Source: Sessilibacter corallicola (lineage in GTDB: Bacteria; Pseudomonadota; Gammaproteobacteria; Pseudomonadales; Cellvibrionaceae). Taken from it: a stretch of 64,000 nt of DNA. The stretch spans positions 62,001-126,000 of the forward strand of contig NZ_JAJSLX010000003.1 in the NCBI RefSeq assembly GCF_021290925.1, in the 5' to 3' direction. The position numbers and the translations under genes are program-made. Below are positions 54,706-63,690 of this stretch, one piece after another (the stretch's first letter is position 1; each line of letters opens with the position of its first letter). Below the pieces are notes generated by a model that did not search any database, had not been told where the DNA came from, and saw only the letters and a list, made by a program, of their open reading frames with translations.

Positions 54706-54996
54706 ATGTATCGGTTTTTCTTAATCATAATGGTTGTGTTTCTTTCATCAAGTTTGTTGGCAGAAGAAATCACAGGTAAACCAATGGAAAATTTATCTGC
54801 TGGAGAGGTGGGATCATTTGAAGAACTTAGTTCAAAACCTAATCCTGATAATTTAGTGTTGGTGTATATACCGGATATAGAGTTGATACTTGAGAAAGTG
54901 AGGGCGCTAAAAGGCGGAGAGTTATCGCCAGAAGAAGAGGAAGCGGTCCGAATGAGAACAACAGCCGTGGCGACGCCAGCTGATATTAAGGAATAA
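54706..54996 (+). CDS. Small secreted protein
   Basis: A 96-residue protein with a clear signal peptide (RFFLIIMVVFLSSSLLA, cleavage before EEITG). The mature part of about 77 residues is acidic and contains LVLVYIPDIELILEKV. ATG with a strong TAGGAGGCG ribosome site. It lies 8 bp before the next gene, so the two form an operon. No family recognised. Confidence 0.65.
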   Translation: MYRFFLIIMVVFLSSSLLAEEITGKPMENLSAGEVGSFEELSSKPNPDNLVLVYIPDIELILEKVRALKGGELSPEEEEAVRMRTTAVATPADIKE

Positions 54997-55004
54997 TTTT
55001 TAAG

Positions 55005-55610
55005 ATGTTAACAGAAGAAGATATTAATACATGTCGTAAATTGTTTGGTGCCCCAGGTGAACGGAAATTTGGTTTTCTAGAACGTATGATTTACCTCCGA
55101 ATAAACAAACCTGCGTGGTGCAACAGATCAGACGATTTATTCGGTCTTTTCGAAAATAAATGGGATTTAATCAATAATGGAAATATTGTTTGGGGTCATA
55201 TTGTTCAAGCAAATAGTTTGTTGTTTGAAGAAGGTGTAGACGACTGTCCAGCATCGGTTATATTTTCTCCAGATCCTAAATTAAGACCTAGTTTTGATCA
55301 GCTGAGTTACGCGGCAACTAGCATGTTTAAACTGAAGAACACTACGCCTGATGATGAAGAGTTGCGGAGAATCGCAGAGACGCTAACAGGTGAAATTGAA
55401 CGTACCTTTGGGGTTAGTGTTCCAAAGCAATTTTGTCGTGAGTATCAGTTGTATGAAGCAAGCACCTTTATATCACGTAAACACTTACCTAATAAAATTT
55501 TAAGTAAAGGACTGTTTCCATTACTTGTATCTCAAAACAAGCCGTTTTGGTGTGTGCCACTGCCTTCTAACTATTGGCCTCTGTCACTTATTGAGTATTG
55601 GCGTGAATAG
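55005..55610 (+). CDS. Hypothetical soluble protein
   Basis: A 201-residue protein with no membrane segment or signal. The visible blocks are NIVWGHIVQANSLLFEEG and CPASVIFSPDP, plus a C-terminal aromatic patch (FWCVPLPSNYWPLSLIEYW). Four cysteines are scattered through it. It is the second gene of a two-gene operon behind a small secreted protein. This protein type is not recognised. A toxin/immunity role is possible but not shown. Confidence 0.6.
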   Translation: MLTEEDINTCRKLFGAPGERKFGFLERMIYLRINKPAWCNRSDDLFGLFENKWDLINNGNIVWGHIVQANSLLFEEGVDDCPASVIFSPDPKLRPSFDQLSYAATSMFKLKNTTPDDEELRRIAETLTGEIERTFGVSVPKQFCREYQLYEASTFISRKHLPNKILSKGLFPLLVSQNKPFWCVPLPSNYWPLSLIEYWRE

Positions 55611-55777
55611 GATAGAGTGTAACATTTGGGTTAGAACTGATATTCTCGGCCAAAATAGGGGAGTCTAATCGCAACAAAATCAAACAAACATAGCTTAAAA
55701 CGCAAGTTGCCAGACAGCTTGTTCAAACGGTTATGTGTTATTTGTGTATTGGTTATGTAATAAAAGGAATTAAATAA

Positions 55778-56329
55778 TTGAGTAAAAGTTTAAAAGCACA
55801 GAGTAAATTTCTGAGCCTAGTGCTTAGGCACAATCCTGAGAAAATCGGTATTACCTTGGATAAAAATGGGTGGGTGAAGGTTGTTGACCTTTTGAATGCT
55901 GCCAATTCTCATGGACAACATATCAACCAAAGTCGTCTTATTGAAATTGTCGAAACTAACGATAAGAAGCGGTTTTCATTCAGTGACGATGGATTGAGAA
56001 TACGAGCAAACCAAGGTCACTCAATTAAACATATAGATTTAGGTTTAGAATCCAGTTCTCCACCAGATGTGTTGTACCACGGAACTGTTGATCGATTTAT
56101 GGTAGAAATTCGTGAAGATGGTTTAAAGAAAATGTCTCGTCAGCATGTGCATTTATCCGCCGATGAAAAAACCGCCATAAAAGTTGGTCAACGACGCGGT
56201 AAACCTATTGTATTATCAGTTGATGCCAAAAAGATGGCCGATGCAGGATATGTATTCTACTTGTCGGAAAATGGGGTATGGCTTACAGATCATGTACCTT
56301 GGGCGTTTATTCGTGACGAAAATACCTAA
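55778..56329 (+). CDS. kptA: RNA 2'-phosphotransferase KptA/Tpt1
   Basis: A 183-residue KptA homologue of yeast Tpt1, which moves a 2'-phosphate from RNA to NAD+, giving ADP-ribose 1'',2''-cyclic phosphate. Catalytic blocks are intact: FLSLVLRHNP with R17-H18, RIRANQGHSI with R76, LYHGT (H101) and RQHVHLSADE (121-130). TTG start after an AAAAGGAA ribosome site. Bacterial roles are unclear because 2'-phosphorylated splice junctions are not expected. It is monocistronic in the accessory region. Confidence 0.92.
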   Translation: MSKSLKAQSKFLSLVLRHNPEKIGITLDKNGWVKVVDLLNAANSHGQHINQSRLIEIVETNDKKRFSFSDDGLRIRANQGHSIKHIDLGLESSSPPDVLYHGTVDRFMVEIREDGLKKMSRQHVHLSADEKTAIKVGQRRGKPIVLSVDAKKMADAGYVFYLSENGVWLTDHVPWAFIRDENT

Positions 56330-56424
56330 AAATCTATTTAGAAATACATCTGGATATTACTCTAATAGATTCTGTCTAGTGTAGTTCGTGTTAAAAATAT
56401 TAAATTTACAACTAAGGAGAATTT

Positions 56425-56934
56425 GTGCCGTTTACACCATTTCATATGGGACCGGGTATGGTTATTAAAGCGCTGCTTCAAGGTAGCTTTAGCTTGATGA
56501 TTTTTGGTTGGGCGCAAATTGTGATGGATATCCAACCCTTGATTGTGTTGATTACCGGTGAAGGCCATCTCCACGGTTTTTCTCATACCTATGTTGGTGC
56601 AATTCTCTTAGCAATATTTTCTGCTCTATCGGGTAAATATCTTTCTGAAATAGGCTTATTTATATTGGGTTTAAATAAACAATGGCAAGTACAAATTGCA
56701 TGGTGGGTTGCGTTCTTGTCAGCATTTATAGGTACATTTAGCCACGTATTGTTAGACGCTATTATGCACTCCGATGTAGAACCGTTTTATCCGTTTACTC
56801 TGAATAATCCGTTTCTTGGTGTTATCTCAGTGCAAACATTACATAAGTGGTGTATTTATAGCGCTTTTGTGGGCGGCATATTGTATTTCTTGGTAATGGG
56901 CTATCTAAAATTCTATAGACCTAAGTACAAATAA
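56425..56934 (+). CDS. Membrane metal-dependent hydrolase-like protein (DUF4184-like)
   Basis: A 169-residue polytopic protein with four or five helices. Candidate metal ligands are MPFTPFHMGPG (His near 7), MDIQPL, HGFSHTY and SHVLLDAIMHSD, the histidine/aspartate pattern of the YdjM/DUF4184 family. These are presumed membrane phosphatases or hydrolases. GTG start with an AAGGAGAA ribosome site. It is monocistronic and convergent with the AraC gene. The substrate is unknown. Confidence 0.72.
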   Translation: MPFTPFHMGPGMVIKALLQGSFSLMIFGWAQIVMDIQPLIVLITGEGHLHGFSHTYVGAILLAIFSALSGKYLSEIGLFILGLNKQWQVQIAWWVAFLSAFIGTFSHVLLDAIMHSDVEPFYPFTLNNPFLGVISVQTLHKWCIYSAFVGGILYFLVMGYLKFYRPKYK

Positions 56935-56972
56935 ATTTTCTGTAGTTTTATAAAAATAATCTTTCGGTGAAT

Positions 56973-57770
56973 TTATTCTTTCCGCAATTGGCTAGGACTT
57001 ATTCCCAAGCTTTTTCTGAATACCATGCTCATATGAGCGTGAGAAGTGAATCCGCACAAAAGCGCAATATCTCCTAAGCTGTGCTGGGTGTGGCGAATAT
57101 ATTGCCGTGCATGGGTCAGCCGTCGCTGTATGACATAATCAAAAGGCGAGGTGCCAAGGCTGGCTTTGAAGCGGCGGGAGAAATGACCTACTGAGCAAGG
57201 AATCACTTGCGATAAAGTGGCAACCGTGAGATTTTGGGTTAGGTGAGCGTCAATAAATTCTTCCAGGTTTCTGAGTTGTTGTTTATTAAATGGAGAAACA
57301 CGACTAGGAATACTGGTTGATAAGTTATCGAGGATGCTTTCGCACAACTCATCCAATTGCAGTGCTTCAATGACAACCCCGCTGATCAAATGTCGACGTA
57401 CAGTTTGCGCGATTGTAATGCAGCGAGGGTTGGCTGTGGGATTACTTGGCTGTGTGTTGTTTATCATTGATAAACGCTCAGGGCTCATCAACACACGCAG
57501 GTATTCGCCTCCTCGTTCTGATTCAGAAAATACATCGCAACCCGCTGGTACCAGTGCCAGAGAATTCGCCGGCCGGTAAAAACAGTGGCGTCGATCAGTG
57601 CCCAACGCGTGAGTGCCTTTTTGAGAATCGAAAGCAAAACCAATACCTGATTCATTCGATGTGTACGACACTGAATAAGCCGCGCAAGGCAGCAATTCGA
57701 TAGACACGTCATTGGTATTGGCCAATCTCACGGGTTCGGGGTTATGGCAAGAGTGCTGAGAATAAAGCAT
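56973..57770 (-). CDS. AraC-family transcriptional regulator
   Basis: A 265-residue regulator with an N-terminal cupin-like sensing half (about 1-150) and a C-terminal double helix-turn-helix (about 165-265). Visible motifs there are LTVATLSQVIPCSVGHFSRRFKA and the ending CGFTSHAHMSMVFRKSLGISPSQLR. I start at the ATG at 57770 rather than a GTG six codons upstream; neither shows a ribosome site. It is divergent from the PLP dehydratase gene across 151 bp and probably regulates it. Confidence 0.85.
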   Translation of the reverse strand: MLYSQHSCHNPEPVRLANTNDVSIELLPCAAYSVSYTSNESGIGFAFDSQKGTHALGTDRRHCFYRPANSLALVPAGCDVFSESERGGEYLRVLMSPERLSMINNTQPSNPTANPRCITIAQTVRRHLISGVVIEALQLDELCESILDNLSTSIPSRVSPFNKQQLRNLEEFIDAHLTQNLTVATLSQVIPCSVGHFSRRFKASLGTSPFDYVIQRRLTHARQYIRHTQHSLGDIALLCGFTSHAHMSMVFRKSLGISPSQLRKE

Positions 57771-57921
57771 GGAATATATATAAAACACACTTTGCCGTTA
57801 TTCAAGCTTACATCTGCTCGTGAGCCGTAAAAATGTCAGGATTTTGATAGCGTGGTTTCCTTGATCGACATAACCTCAAGCAGTATTAATTCTGCGAATT
57901 GTTTATTTAGGAGGGACGAGT

Positions 57922-58899
57922 ATGGCGCTATTTTCACTGAAAGACATGGAGCAGGCTGCGGCTCAGGTGTATCAATACATGGCTGCGACGCCGCAATACA
58001 GTTGGCCTTTGTTAAACGAAGCTGTTGGTACTGAGGTATGGGTGAAGCATGAGAACCATACCCCTGCGGGCGCTTTTAAGGTGCGTGGTGGTATCACCTT
58101 TATCGACTGGCTGCAAAACACGCATCCCGATATTGCTGGCATTGTAACAGCAACGCGGGGCAATCATGGTCAATCTCAGGCACGTGCGGCCACCGCAGCG
58201 GGGTTATCTGCCAAAATTCTGGTGCCCGAGGGTAACTCACCAGAGAAAAATGCTGCAATGGCGGCGTTTGGCGGAGAAGTTATAACGGCGGGAAAAGACT
58301 TTGATGCGGCTCGTGAACAGGTGGTAACTATCGCCAATACGGAAAATCGCTACGCTGTTCCGCCTTTTCATCCGCATTTAGTCTTAGGAGTCAGCACCTA
58401 TGCACTGGAATTATTTTCTTCCGTCAATGATTTAGATACTGTTTATGTGCCGATTGGCTGTGGTTCGGGGATTTGCGGATTGATCACCGCACGAGATGTA
58501 CTCGGCTTGTCGACAAAAATAGTGGGCGTGGTGCCTACTAAAGCTCAGGCGGCCAAACTTTCCTTTGAAAGTGGCCGTATTCAAGCAACTGAAAGTGCGA
58601 ATACTTTTGCTGATGGTATGGCGGTGCGTGTAGTGGTGCCCGAAGCTTATGACATATATTCGCAAGGAGCTGATCGTATTGTTGCAGTCTCTGACGATGA
58701 AATTGCCGAAGCCATCCGTTTATATTACGGCGCAACCCACAATGTTGCCGAAGGTGCCGGTGCCGCCCCGTTAGCAGCATTAATGCAAGAAAAAGTGTTA
58801 CAAAAAGGCAAAAAAGTTGCTGTTATTTTGTGTGGTGGCAATATCGATCGCGATGTATTTACCAAGGTGTTGCAAGGACAAACACCAAAGGTTTCATGA
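57922..58899 (+). CDS. PLP-dependent threonine/serine dehydratase-like enzyme
   Basis: A 325-residue fold-type II PLP enzyme of the threonine dehydratase group, which deaminates hydroxy-amino acids. The Schiff-base lysine is K53 in PAGAFKVRGG, the phosphate-binding glycine loop is PIGCGSGICGL, and the C-terminal CGGNID segment closes the site. It is shorter than biosynthetic IlvA and lacks the regulatory ACT domain, so it is catabolic. ATG with a strong GGAGGGACG ribosome site. Threonine, serine and 3-hydroxyaspartate are all possible substrates. Likely controlled by the divergent AraC protein. Confidence 0.87.
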   Translation: MALFSLKDMEQAAAQVYQYMAATPQYSWPLLNEAVGTEVWVKHENHTPAGAFKVRGGITFIDWLQNTHPDIAGIVTATRGNHGQSQARAATAAGLSAKILVPEGNSPEKNAAMAAFGGEVITAGKDFDAAREQVVTIANTENRYAVPPFHPHLVLGVSTYALELFSSVNDLDTVYVPIGCGSGICGLITARDVLGLSTKIVGVVPTKAQAAKLSFESGRIQATESANTFADGMAVRVVVPEAYDIYSQGADRIVAVSDDEIAEAIRLYYGATHNVAEGAGAAPLAALMQEKVLQKGKKVAVILCGGNIDRDVFTKVLQGQTPKVS

Positions 58900-59509
58900 T
58901 TAATTCCGTTTGGTAACACATTAAAAGCTTTTAATCGCTTACTTTTAATGTTCTGGCACAGATAACATTTGTGAATTTAATGAAATCGCTGTTCATTGAA
59001 TTTCGCTGTATTTGATTAATTTTATGAGGTGTCATCAATGTTTAGCGCTGATTGCTACTACAGATTTCAAACTCAATGAATTAATTGAATAACTTGATGA
59101 AAAATTGAGAGAAATCAAATTAGTTTATATTGGCAATGTGTGCCAAATTCTGATTAAAAGTAATGGATGTAAGTTTAAATCGGAGATATTTTGTCGTTTA
59201 AAATATCTTTTTTTGACATTTCTTATTTTTAATAAACTAAAGTATTAAATATTTTAGAATTCGTTCATAACATTATCTTATCTTTTCCTTTAATTCTGGT
59301 AGATCCTGGCTTTCAACACTGTATTTTCATGATAAATTAGCACTGTATTGCTATGGCTTATGCCATTTTAAAGTGAGTAATAATTAAGCTAAGTTTTTTA
59401 AGTGATTTCAATTTTCGTGTTTTGCAGTTTCTTATATTTTCTAGATAGATAACTGTTGTGTTGAACGTAATGTAAAGGAACTTGTTTACATCCTAAAAAG
59501 GAACAAGAA
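58900..59509. other. Long AT-rich gap
   Basis: 610 bp after the dehydratase gene. I see no gene, terminator or repeat of note. Confidence 0.5.
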
Positions 59510-59923
59510 ATGTCAGATAATATTTATTCCAGTCCAAATTCCGATGTAATGAAAAATGACGAAGAACCAATTTCTTTGTCAACAAAAGAGATTCTGTTTT
59601 CATTTAAAGGAAGAATAGGGCGAAAATCGTATTGGCTGTCGATGTTGGGGATGATGGTAGTAACAGCTATTTTCATGTTTATCGTTGTCTCAATGGGTGT
59701 AGAGGGATCAGGTCTGCAAATCCCCATTGTCTTAATACTGTATATCCCATTAATGTGGATATCATTGGCGATTCAAATAAAACGTTGGCATGACCGTGAT
59801 AAATCAGGATGGTTTGTGCTGGTTTCGTTTATCCCCGTTATTGGCGCAATTTGGGCATTTATTGAAAATGGATGCCTTGCTGGTTCAGATGGCGTAAACC
59901 GTTACGGTCCGCCACAAATCTAA
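59510..59923 (+). CDS. DUF805 membrane protein
   Basis: A 137-residue protein. A soluble start is followed by the DUF805 domain: FSFKGRIGRKSYWLSMLGMM, helices at about 42-62 and 69-88, the KRWHDRDKSGWFVLV signature, and a last helix near 105-120. DUF805 proteins (YhaH-like) are small inner-membrane proteins with no known role. ATG with an AAAAAGGAACAAG ribosome site. A (TTTA)n repeat and a terminator follow directly. Confidence 0.88.
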   Translation: MSDNIYSSPNSDVMKNDEEPISLSTKEILFSFKGRIGRKSYWLSMLGMMVVTAIFMFIVVSMGVEGSGLQIPIVLILYIPLMWISLAIQIKRWHDRDKSGWFVLVSFIPVIGAIWAFIENGCLAGSDGVNRYGPPQI

Positions 59924-59924
59924 T

Positions 59925-59951
59925 TTTATTTATTTATTTATTTATTTATTT
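59925..59951 (+). repeat. Tetranucleotide repeat (TTTA)6
   Basis: Six uninterrupted TTTA units plus TTT begin 2 bp after the DUF805 stop. Non-coding. Confidence 0.85.
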
Positions 59952-59958
59952 GTAGTTG

Positions 59959-59992
59959 AAGAAACTCGTAAAAGATTTTTTACGAGTTTCTT
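59959..59992 (+). terminator. Intrinsic terminator after the DUF805 gene
   Basis: AAGAAACTCGTAAAA pairs with TTTTACGAGTTTCTT, followed by ATTTTTTA. Confidence 0.75.
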
Positions 59993-60070
59993 ATTTTTTA
60001 GTTTGATTATAAGATGTAAAACAATAGCAGTTTCCTTGTATAGGCATCTACAACTGTCGGTTGGTGACTT

Positions 60071-60397
60071 ATGGCTCCTCGGAAGATTAAGCTAAACGTC
60101 AATATGTCAGTAGGTATCTTTAGGGTTTTAGCTTGTTTGCTGGCATATTTATGTTTGTTTATTAGCGTTGCTCCCACGGTTTCATTTCATCCGAGTAATT
60201 TTTATCAATACATCATTTTTCCAGCGCTATTCGCATTTGGATTCCTCCTCAGTGTTTATTGTATGAACTCGTTTGAGTCTGAAGTTGTAAAGATGTTTTC
60301 TGGAGCGGTGTTTGTACTGTATGTTACTGTGATTCTGTTTTTAGTTTGCTTCTTTCTTTTTGAATATAGAACTAGTAATACACTCGTTAGTTTATGA
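60071..60397 (+). CDS. Small three-helix membrane protein
   Basis: A 108-residue protein with a basic start (APRKIKLNVNM) and three hydrophobic segments (about 14-34, 45-63, 75-97). No motif or family is recognised. The ribosome site is weak. It stands alone between a terminator and the next small gene. Confidence 0.5.
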   Translation: MAPRKIKLNVNMSVGIFRVLACLLAYLCLFISVAPTVSFHPSNFYQYIIFPALFAFGFLLSVYCMNSFESEVVKMFSGAVFVLYVTVILFLVCFFLFEYRTSNTLVSL

Positions 60398-60522
60398 TCG
60401 TATTATTGATTTCTGAAAATGAGTTCAGACAATATTACCTCTAATTATTCAATATTTTATGAATATCTGCGAAATCCAAGAATCTGATGTCTAGGCCAGA
60501 TTGAGAGTGTATTTAGTCTGAA

Positions 60523-60888
60523 ATGAAGATATTTAAACACGAACATTTTAAGCCATTAGCTTTTTTGGCGGGATTTATCGTTGTTGTCTCAATAATGTCG
60601 GTGATTTTGTCGATTCTTATTAAACCTGAGGCTGTTGTTCGATCATTTGCTGACGGGAACGTTATTTCCTCTGATATCGGCTTGTTTGGGAAGGTAACAT
60701 CTGCGGGTGTACAGTACAATATTTCGGTGAAACTAGACAGTGGTCGAATCATTGATTTAACTCACCGTGTAGTACTAAAAGTTGGTAAAGCTGTTTGTAT
60801 AAAAATAAGAAAAAAAGTGTCTTCTGGTGTTGAAAGTTTCAGTGTCTCCAGTGAAAGTAAATGCAGGCCTAAGAGCGAACTGCTATAA
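60523..60888 (+). CDS. Small membrane-anchored protein
   Basis: A 121-residue protein with one membrane helix (about 12-32, AFLAGFIVVVSIMSVILSIL) and an extracytoplasmic beta-rich domain (GLFGKVTSAGVQYNISVKLD, then LTHRVVLKVGKAVCIKI). ATG start without a strong ribosome site. Not recognised. Confidence 0.55.
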   Translation: MKIFKHEHFKPLAFLAGFIVVVSIMSVILSILIKPEAVVRSFADGNVISSDIGLFGKVTSAGVQYNISVKLDSGRIIDLTHRVVLKVGKAVCIKIRKKVSSGVESFSVSSESKCRPKSELL

Positions 60889-61072
60889 CCAAAAACTGGT
60901 TTCTAAAGAATACATATCTTGTCTACTCTGCGTTGATAAAGTACGTTCTGGCTAAAAATTACGCATCCAAATGCACTCTTTATTTGCTGTCTCGTGCACT
61001 TCTGTCATGTAAAAGGTGCCTTTTCGAGGTATTCTAAGGGTAATTCAATACTCTTTTATCTAGCAGAAGAAT

Positions 61073-61663
61073 ATGTCAATGAAGTGGATTAATGAATCTC
61101 CTTTAGAAGGTGAGTTGGTTATTTTAGAGCCTGTTACTCTTGAGCATATTGAGGGTTTAACGGAAGCAGTTAAAGATGGGGAACTTTGGAAGCTGTGGTA
61201 TGCAAATGTTCCAACTCCTAACCAGATGCATGAGTATGTAAAAGAAGCTATCGAAAGCAGCGCAAGCGGCGGCATGGCCTATGTTGTGCGCATGAAAGAA
61301 AGCGGAAATATTGTCGGCACAACCAGATATTACAGCGTTGATAATAAGAATAAACGTGCCATGATTGGCTATACATGGTACTCAGATTCGGCACGAAGAA
61401 CCCGTGTAAATACGGAATGTAAACTGCTTCTGCTCCAAGAAATCTTTGAAACATACAACGCAATTGCCGTAGAGTTCAGAACGCATTTTCATAATACGGC
61501 ATCTCGCAAAGCCATAGAGCGCTTGGGCGCGAAGCAAGATGGAATCTTACGTAGCCATCAAATTATGCGAGACGGTTCTTTAAGAGATACCGTCGTTTAT
61601 TCGATTGTTGCTGCAGAATGGCTGGCTGTTAAACGTAATTTACAAAGTAGACTTAGCGTATAA
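61073..61663 (+). CDS. GNAT-family N-acetyltransferase (RimJ/RimL-like)
   Basis: A 196-residue acetyl-CoA-dependent acetyltransferase. The start VILEPVTLEHIEGLTEAV is typical of the RimJ/RimL branch. The central MIGYTWYSDSARRTRVNTEC holds the acetyl-CoA-binding turn region, and the C-terminal NTASRKAIERLGAKQDGILR is the conserved last helix. Substrates range from N-terminal residues to antibiotics; none can be assigned. The ATG at 61073 or the in-frame ATG at 61079 could be the start. Monocistronic. Confidence 0.87.
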   Translation: MSMKWINESPLEGELVILEPVTLEHIEGLTEAVKDGELWKLWYANVPTPNQMHEYVKEAIESSASGGMAYVVRMKESGNIVGTTRYYSVDNKNKRAMIGYTWYSDSARRTRVNTECKLLLLQEIFETYNAIAVEFRTHFHNTASRKAIERLGAKQDGILRSHQIMRDGSLRDTVVYSIVAAEWLAVKRNLQSRLSV

Positions 61664-61806
61664 TTGATACATTAGTTACGGATAGGCAAAGTGGTAATCG
61701 GCCTACCTTAGAAGGTGAAATCAATTTTATCGAGTCGCTTTCTATGTTGCGGTACTAAGTTATAAATGAAATAGGGCAGTAGCTGTGCTTTTAGGCGAGG
61801 CTAATT

Positions 61807-62628
61807 GTGGAATCTAGTGTATACGGTAATGCTAACGGGCAATTAGTTGTTTATTTTCACGGTGCGCCTGGTGATATAAACGAAAGCTCTTTGTTTGATG
61901 AACATGCAAAAAAATGCAATTTAAAAATTCTCTGCTTTAATCGTTTTTTAGTTCAGTCAAAAGAACCACATGCAGATTACTTTCATAAGTTGGCCGAAGA
62001 AATTAAATCGCAAGCGGATGGAAAGCCGGTAGATATCATCGGGTTTTCAATAGGAACTTACGTCGCACTTAAAGTTTGAGAGCTCATATCCGACCAAATT
62101 CGAAATGTACATTTGATTTCATCTGTGGCACCTCTTGGCGATGGTAAATTACTTGATGATATGGCAGGGGGATTAGTTTTTAAATTGGCATTAAAAAAGC
62201 CCACTGTTTTCTATCTGCTAACTAAAATACAAAAATGCATGGCGCTAATAATACCTAACTTTTTAGTCCGTACATTGTTTGCCAGTGCTGTCGGTAAAGA
62301 CAAAAAACTGGCAGAAGATACGCATTTTTTAAGCTATATAACACCCATTATAAAACGTTGTTTTCTCAAAAATACTCGTGGGTATATGAGAGATATAGCT
62401 TTGTACGTAAAATGGTCGGGTGAAATGCATCAAGGTATAGGCAGCGTCAAATTGTGGCATGGTACTGAGGATAATTGGTCACCGTTGGCTATGCCTACTT
62501 ATCTTAAGAATAAAATTGTAGGCGCAGAACTTAATGCTATGTCTGGATTATCTCATTATTCCTGTTTGATTGAAGCCGCGCCGAAAATATGTGCTGAAAT
62601 AGCAATTTCGCCGAAACAGGGAAAGTGA
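61807..62628 (+). pseudogene. Alpha/beta hydrolase interrupted by an in-frame TGA
   Basis: The frame opens at a GTG (61807) and reads HGAPGD (oxyanion loop) and the nucleophile elbow GFSIG near residue 86. A TGA at 62077-62079 interrupts it. The same frame continues without a shift (VHLISSVAPLGDGKLLDDMA, DNWSPLAMPTYL and a late His in LSHYSCL) to a TGA at 62626. The whole matches one alpha/beta hydrolase of about 270 residues with Ser, Asp and His in place. So a single nonsense change, for example CGA to TGA, has probably inactivated it. Confidence 0.75.
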
Positions 62629-63172
62629 ATATTTGTCTTAAAAACTGAAGGCTAAGTATTTTTTATCAAGCGATAACATGTGGCCATTCGTACCGAATAG
62701 TCAAAAGCTCTGAGTATTATCTAAAGAAAAAGCTTCAAATATTTAATCGATCGTAGGGCTTTTTAAGTATCCCAATCCTCACATACCTATTTATAAATAA
62801 AAATCATAATTCCTCGCGTTTATAAAATTTTTCTCTTGGTAGATTCTTGTGCTTTTTACAGAGTGTGAAATTCTAACCTTTCTATAATCTCATTCTTTAA
62901 AAACATCTTTGTACATAAAGTATTTTCATGCTTGGGTGTTTATTATTTATATTTTTCAGTTTTTTCTTTGAAAATTAATTTTTTGATATTCGGTGCTTTT
63001 TTTGTTGTTGATGGCGTTGAATGTTGGCAGAATATGTAGGGTATTTATTTAGATTGTCGAAATTTTTTAGTCGTTAATGTAAATAAATGTTTGTAAAAAG
63101 AGAATCCCCAAAAATCTATTCAACTTTGGTTTAAGGAAAATTCACTCCAGCTAAGTGGTAAGGAAGGGCAAA
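62629..63172. other. AT-rich gap
   Basis: More than 500 bp of AT-rich DNA between the broken hydrolase and the CZB gene. No gene, hairpin or repeat of note. Confidence 0.5.
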
Positions 63173-63598
63173 GTGAGCGAAGAAGTATACTGGCAAGTTA
63201 TTAATGCAAAAAAAGCTCATAGGAAGTGGATTGGTTACGCTCAGCTTTTAATTGAGCGTGGTGAGGTCGATGAAGAAATGGTGCCAACCAATGAAACAGA
63301 ATGCTGTTTTGGTCAATGGTATTATTCAGAAGGTCAGCAACTTATCGATATTCCGGTTTTTAAAGAAATTGGGCTTGTTCACGAACAGCTTCACGCGAAA
63401 TATAACGAAATATTTGCCATATTATTTCGCGAAGAAGAATCTGGTTTATTTGCTAAGTTATTTGGTAAAAAAACGAAGGTAAGTGATGAAGATTTAATGA
63501 AGGCCAAAAGGAAGTGTCATGAATTAAACACTTTATCCCACCAGTTGACCGATAAAATTAATCTTCTCATTAAAGAAATGAAGTTAAAAGAAGCTTAA
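63173..63598 (+). CDS. Stand-alone CZB (chemoreceptor zinc-binding) domain protein
   Basis: A 141-residue soluble helical protein with the CZB zinc ligands H16 (KKAHRKW), C44 or C45 (ECCFGQWYYSEG), H70 and H74 (VHEQLHAKY). In chemoreceptors and diguanylate cyclases CZB domains sense zinc or hypochlorous acid; here the domain stands alone with a basic helical C-terminus. I use the GTG at 63173 because AAGGAAGGG lies upstream; another GTG at 63155 is in frame. It is convergent with the following coiled-coil gene. Confidence 0.85.
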   Translation: MSEEVYWQVINAKKAHRKWIGYAQLLIERGEVDEEMVPTNETECCFGQWYYSEGQQLIDIPVFKEIGLVHEQLHAKYNEIFAILFREEESGLFAKLFGKKTKVSDEDLMKAKRKCHELNTLSHQLTDKINLLIKEMKLKEA

Positions 63599-63690
63599 TA
63601 GCATGCAGTTTCAGAGAAGTCGGTTAAGTTAAATTCTCTTCAGTCTTCTCTGAAATATCTAATGTTATCGAAAAAATACAGTTTCCGTGT

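Noticed and set aside
55611-55777. Possible attC before kptA (GTTATGT near 55730)
   Set aside because: Only loose similarity between CAAACAAACATA and its partner; no R/L box order.
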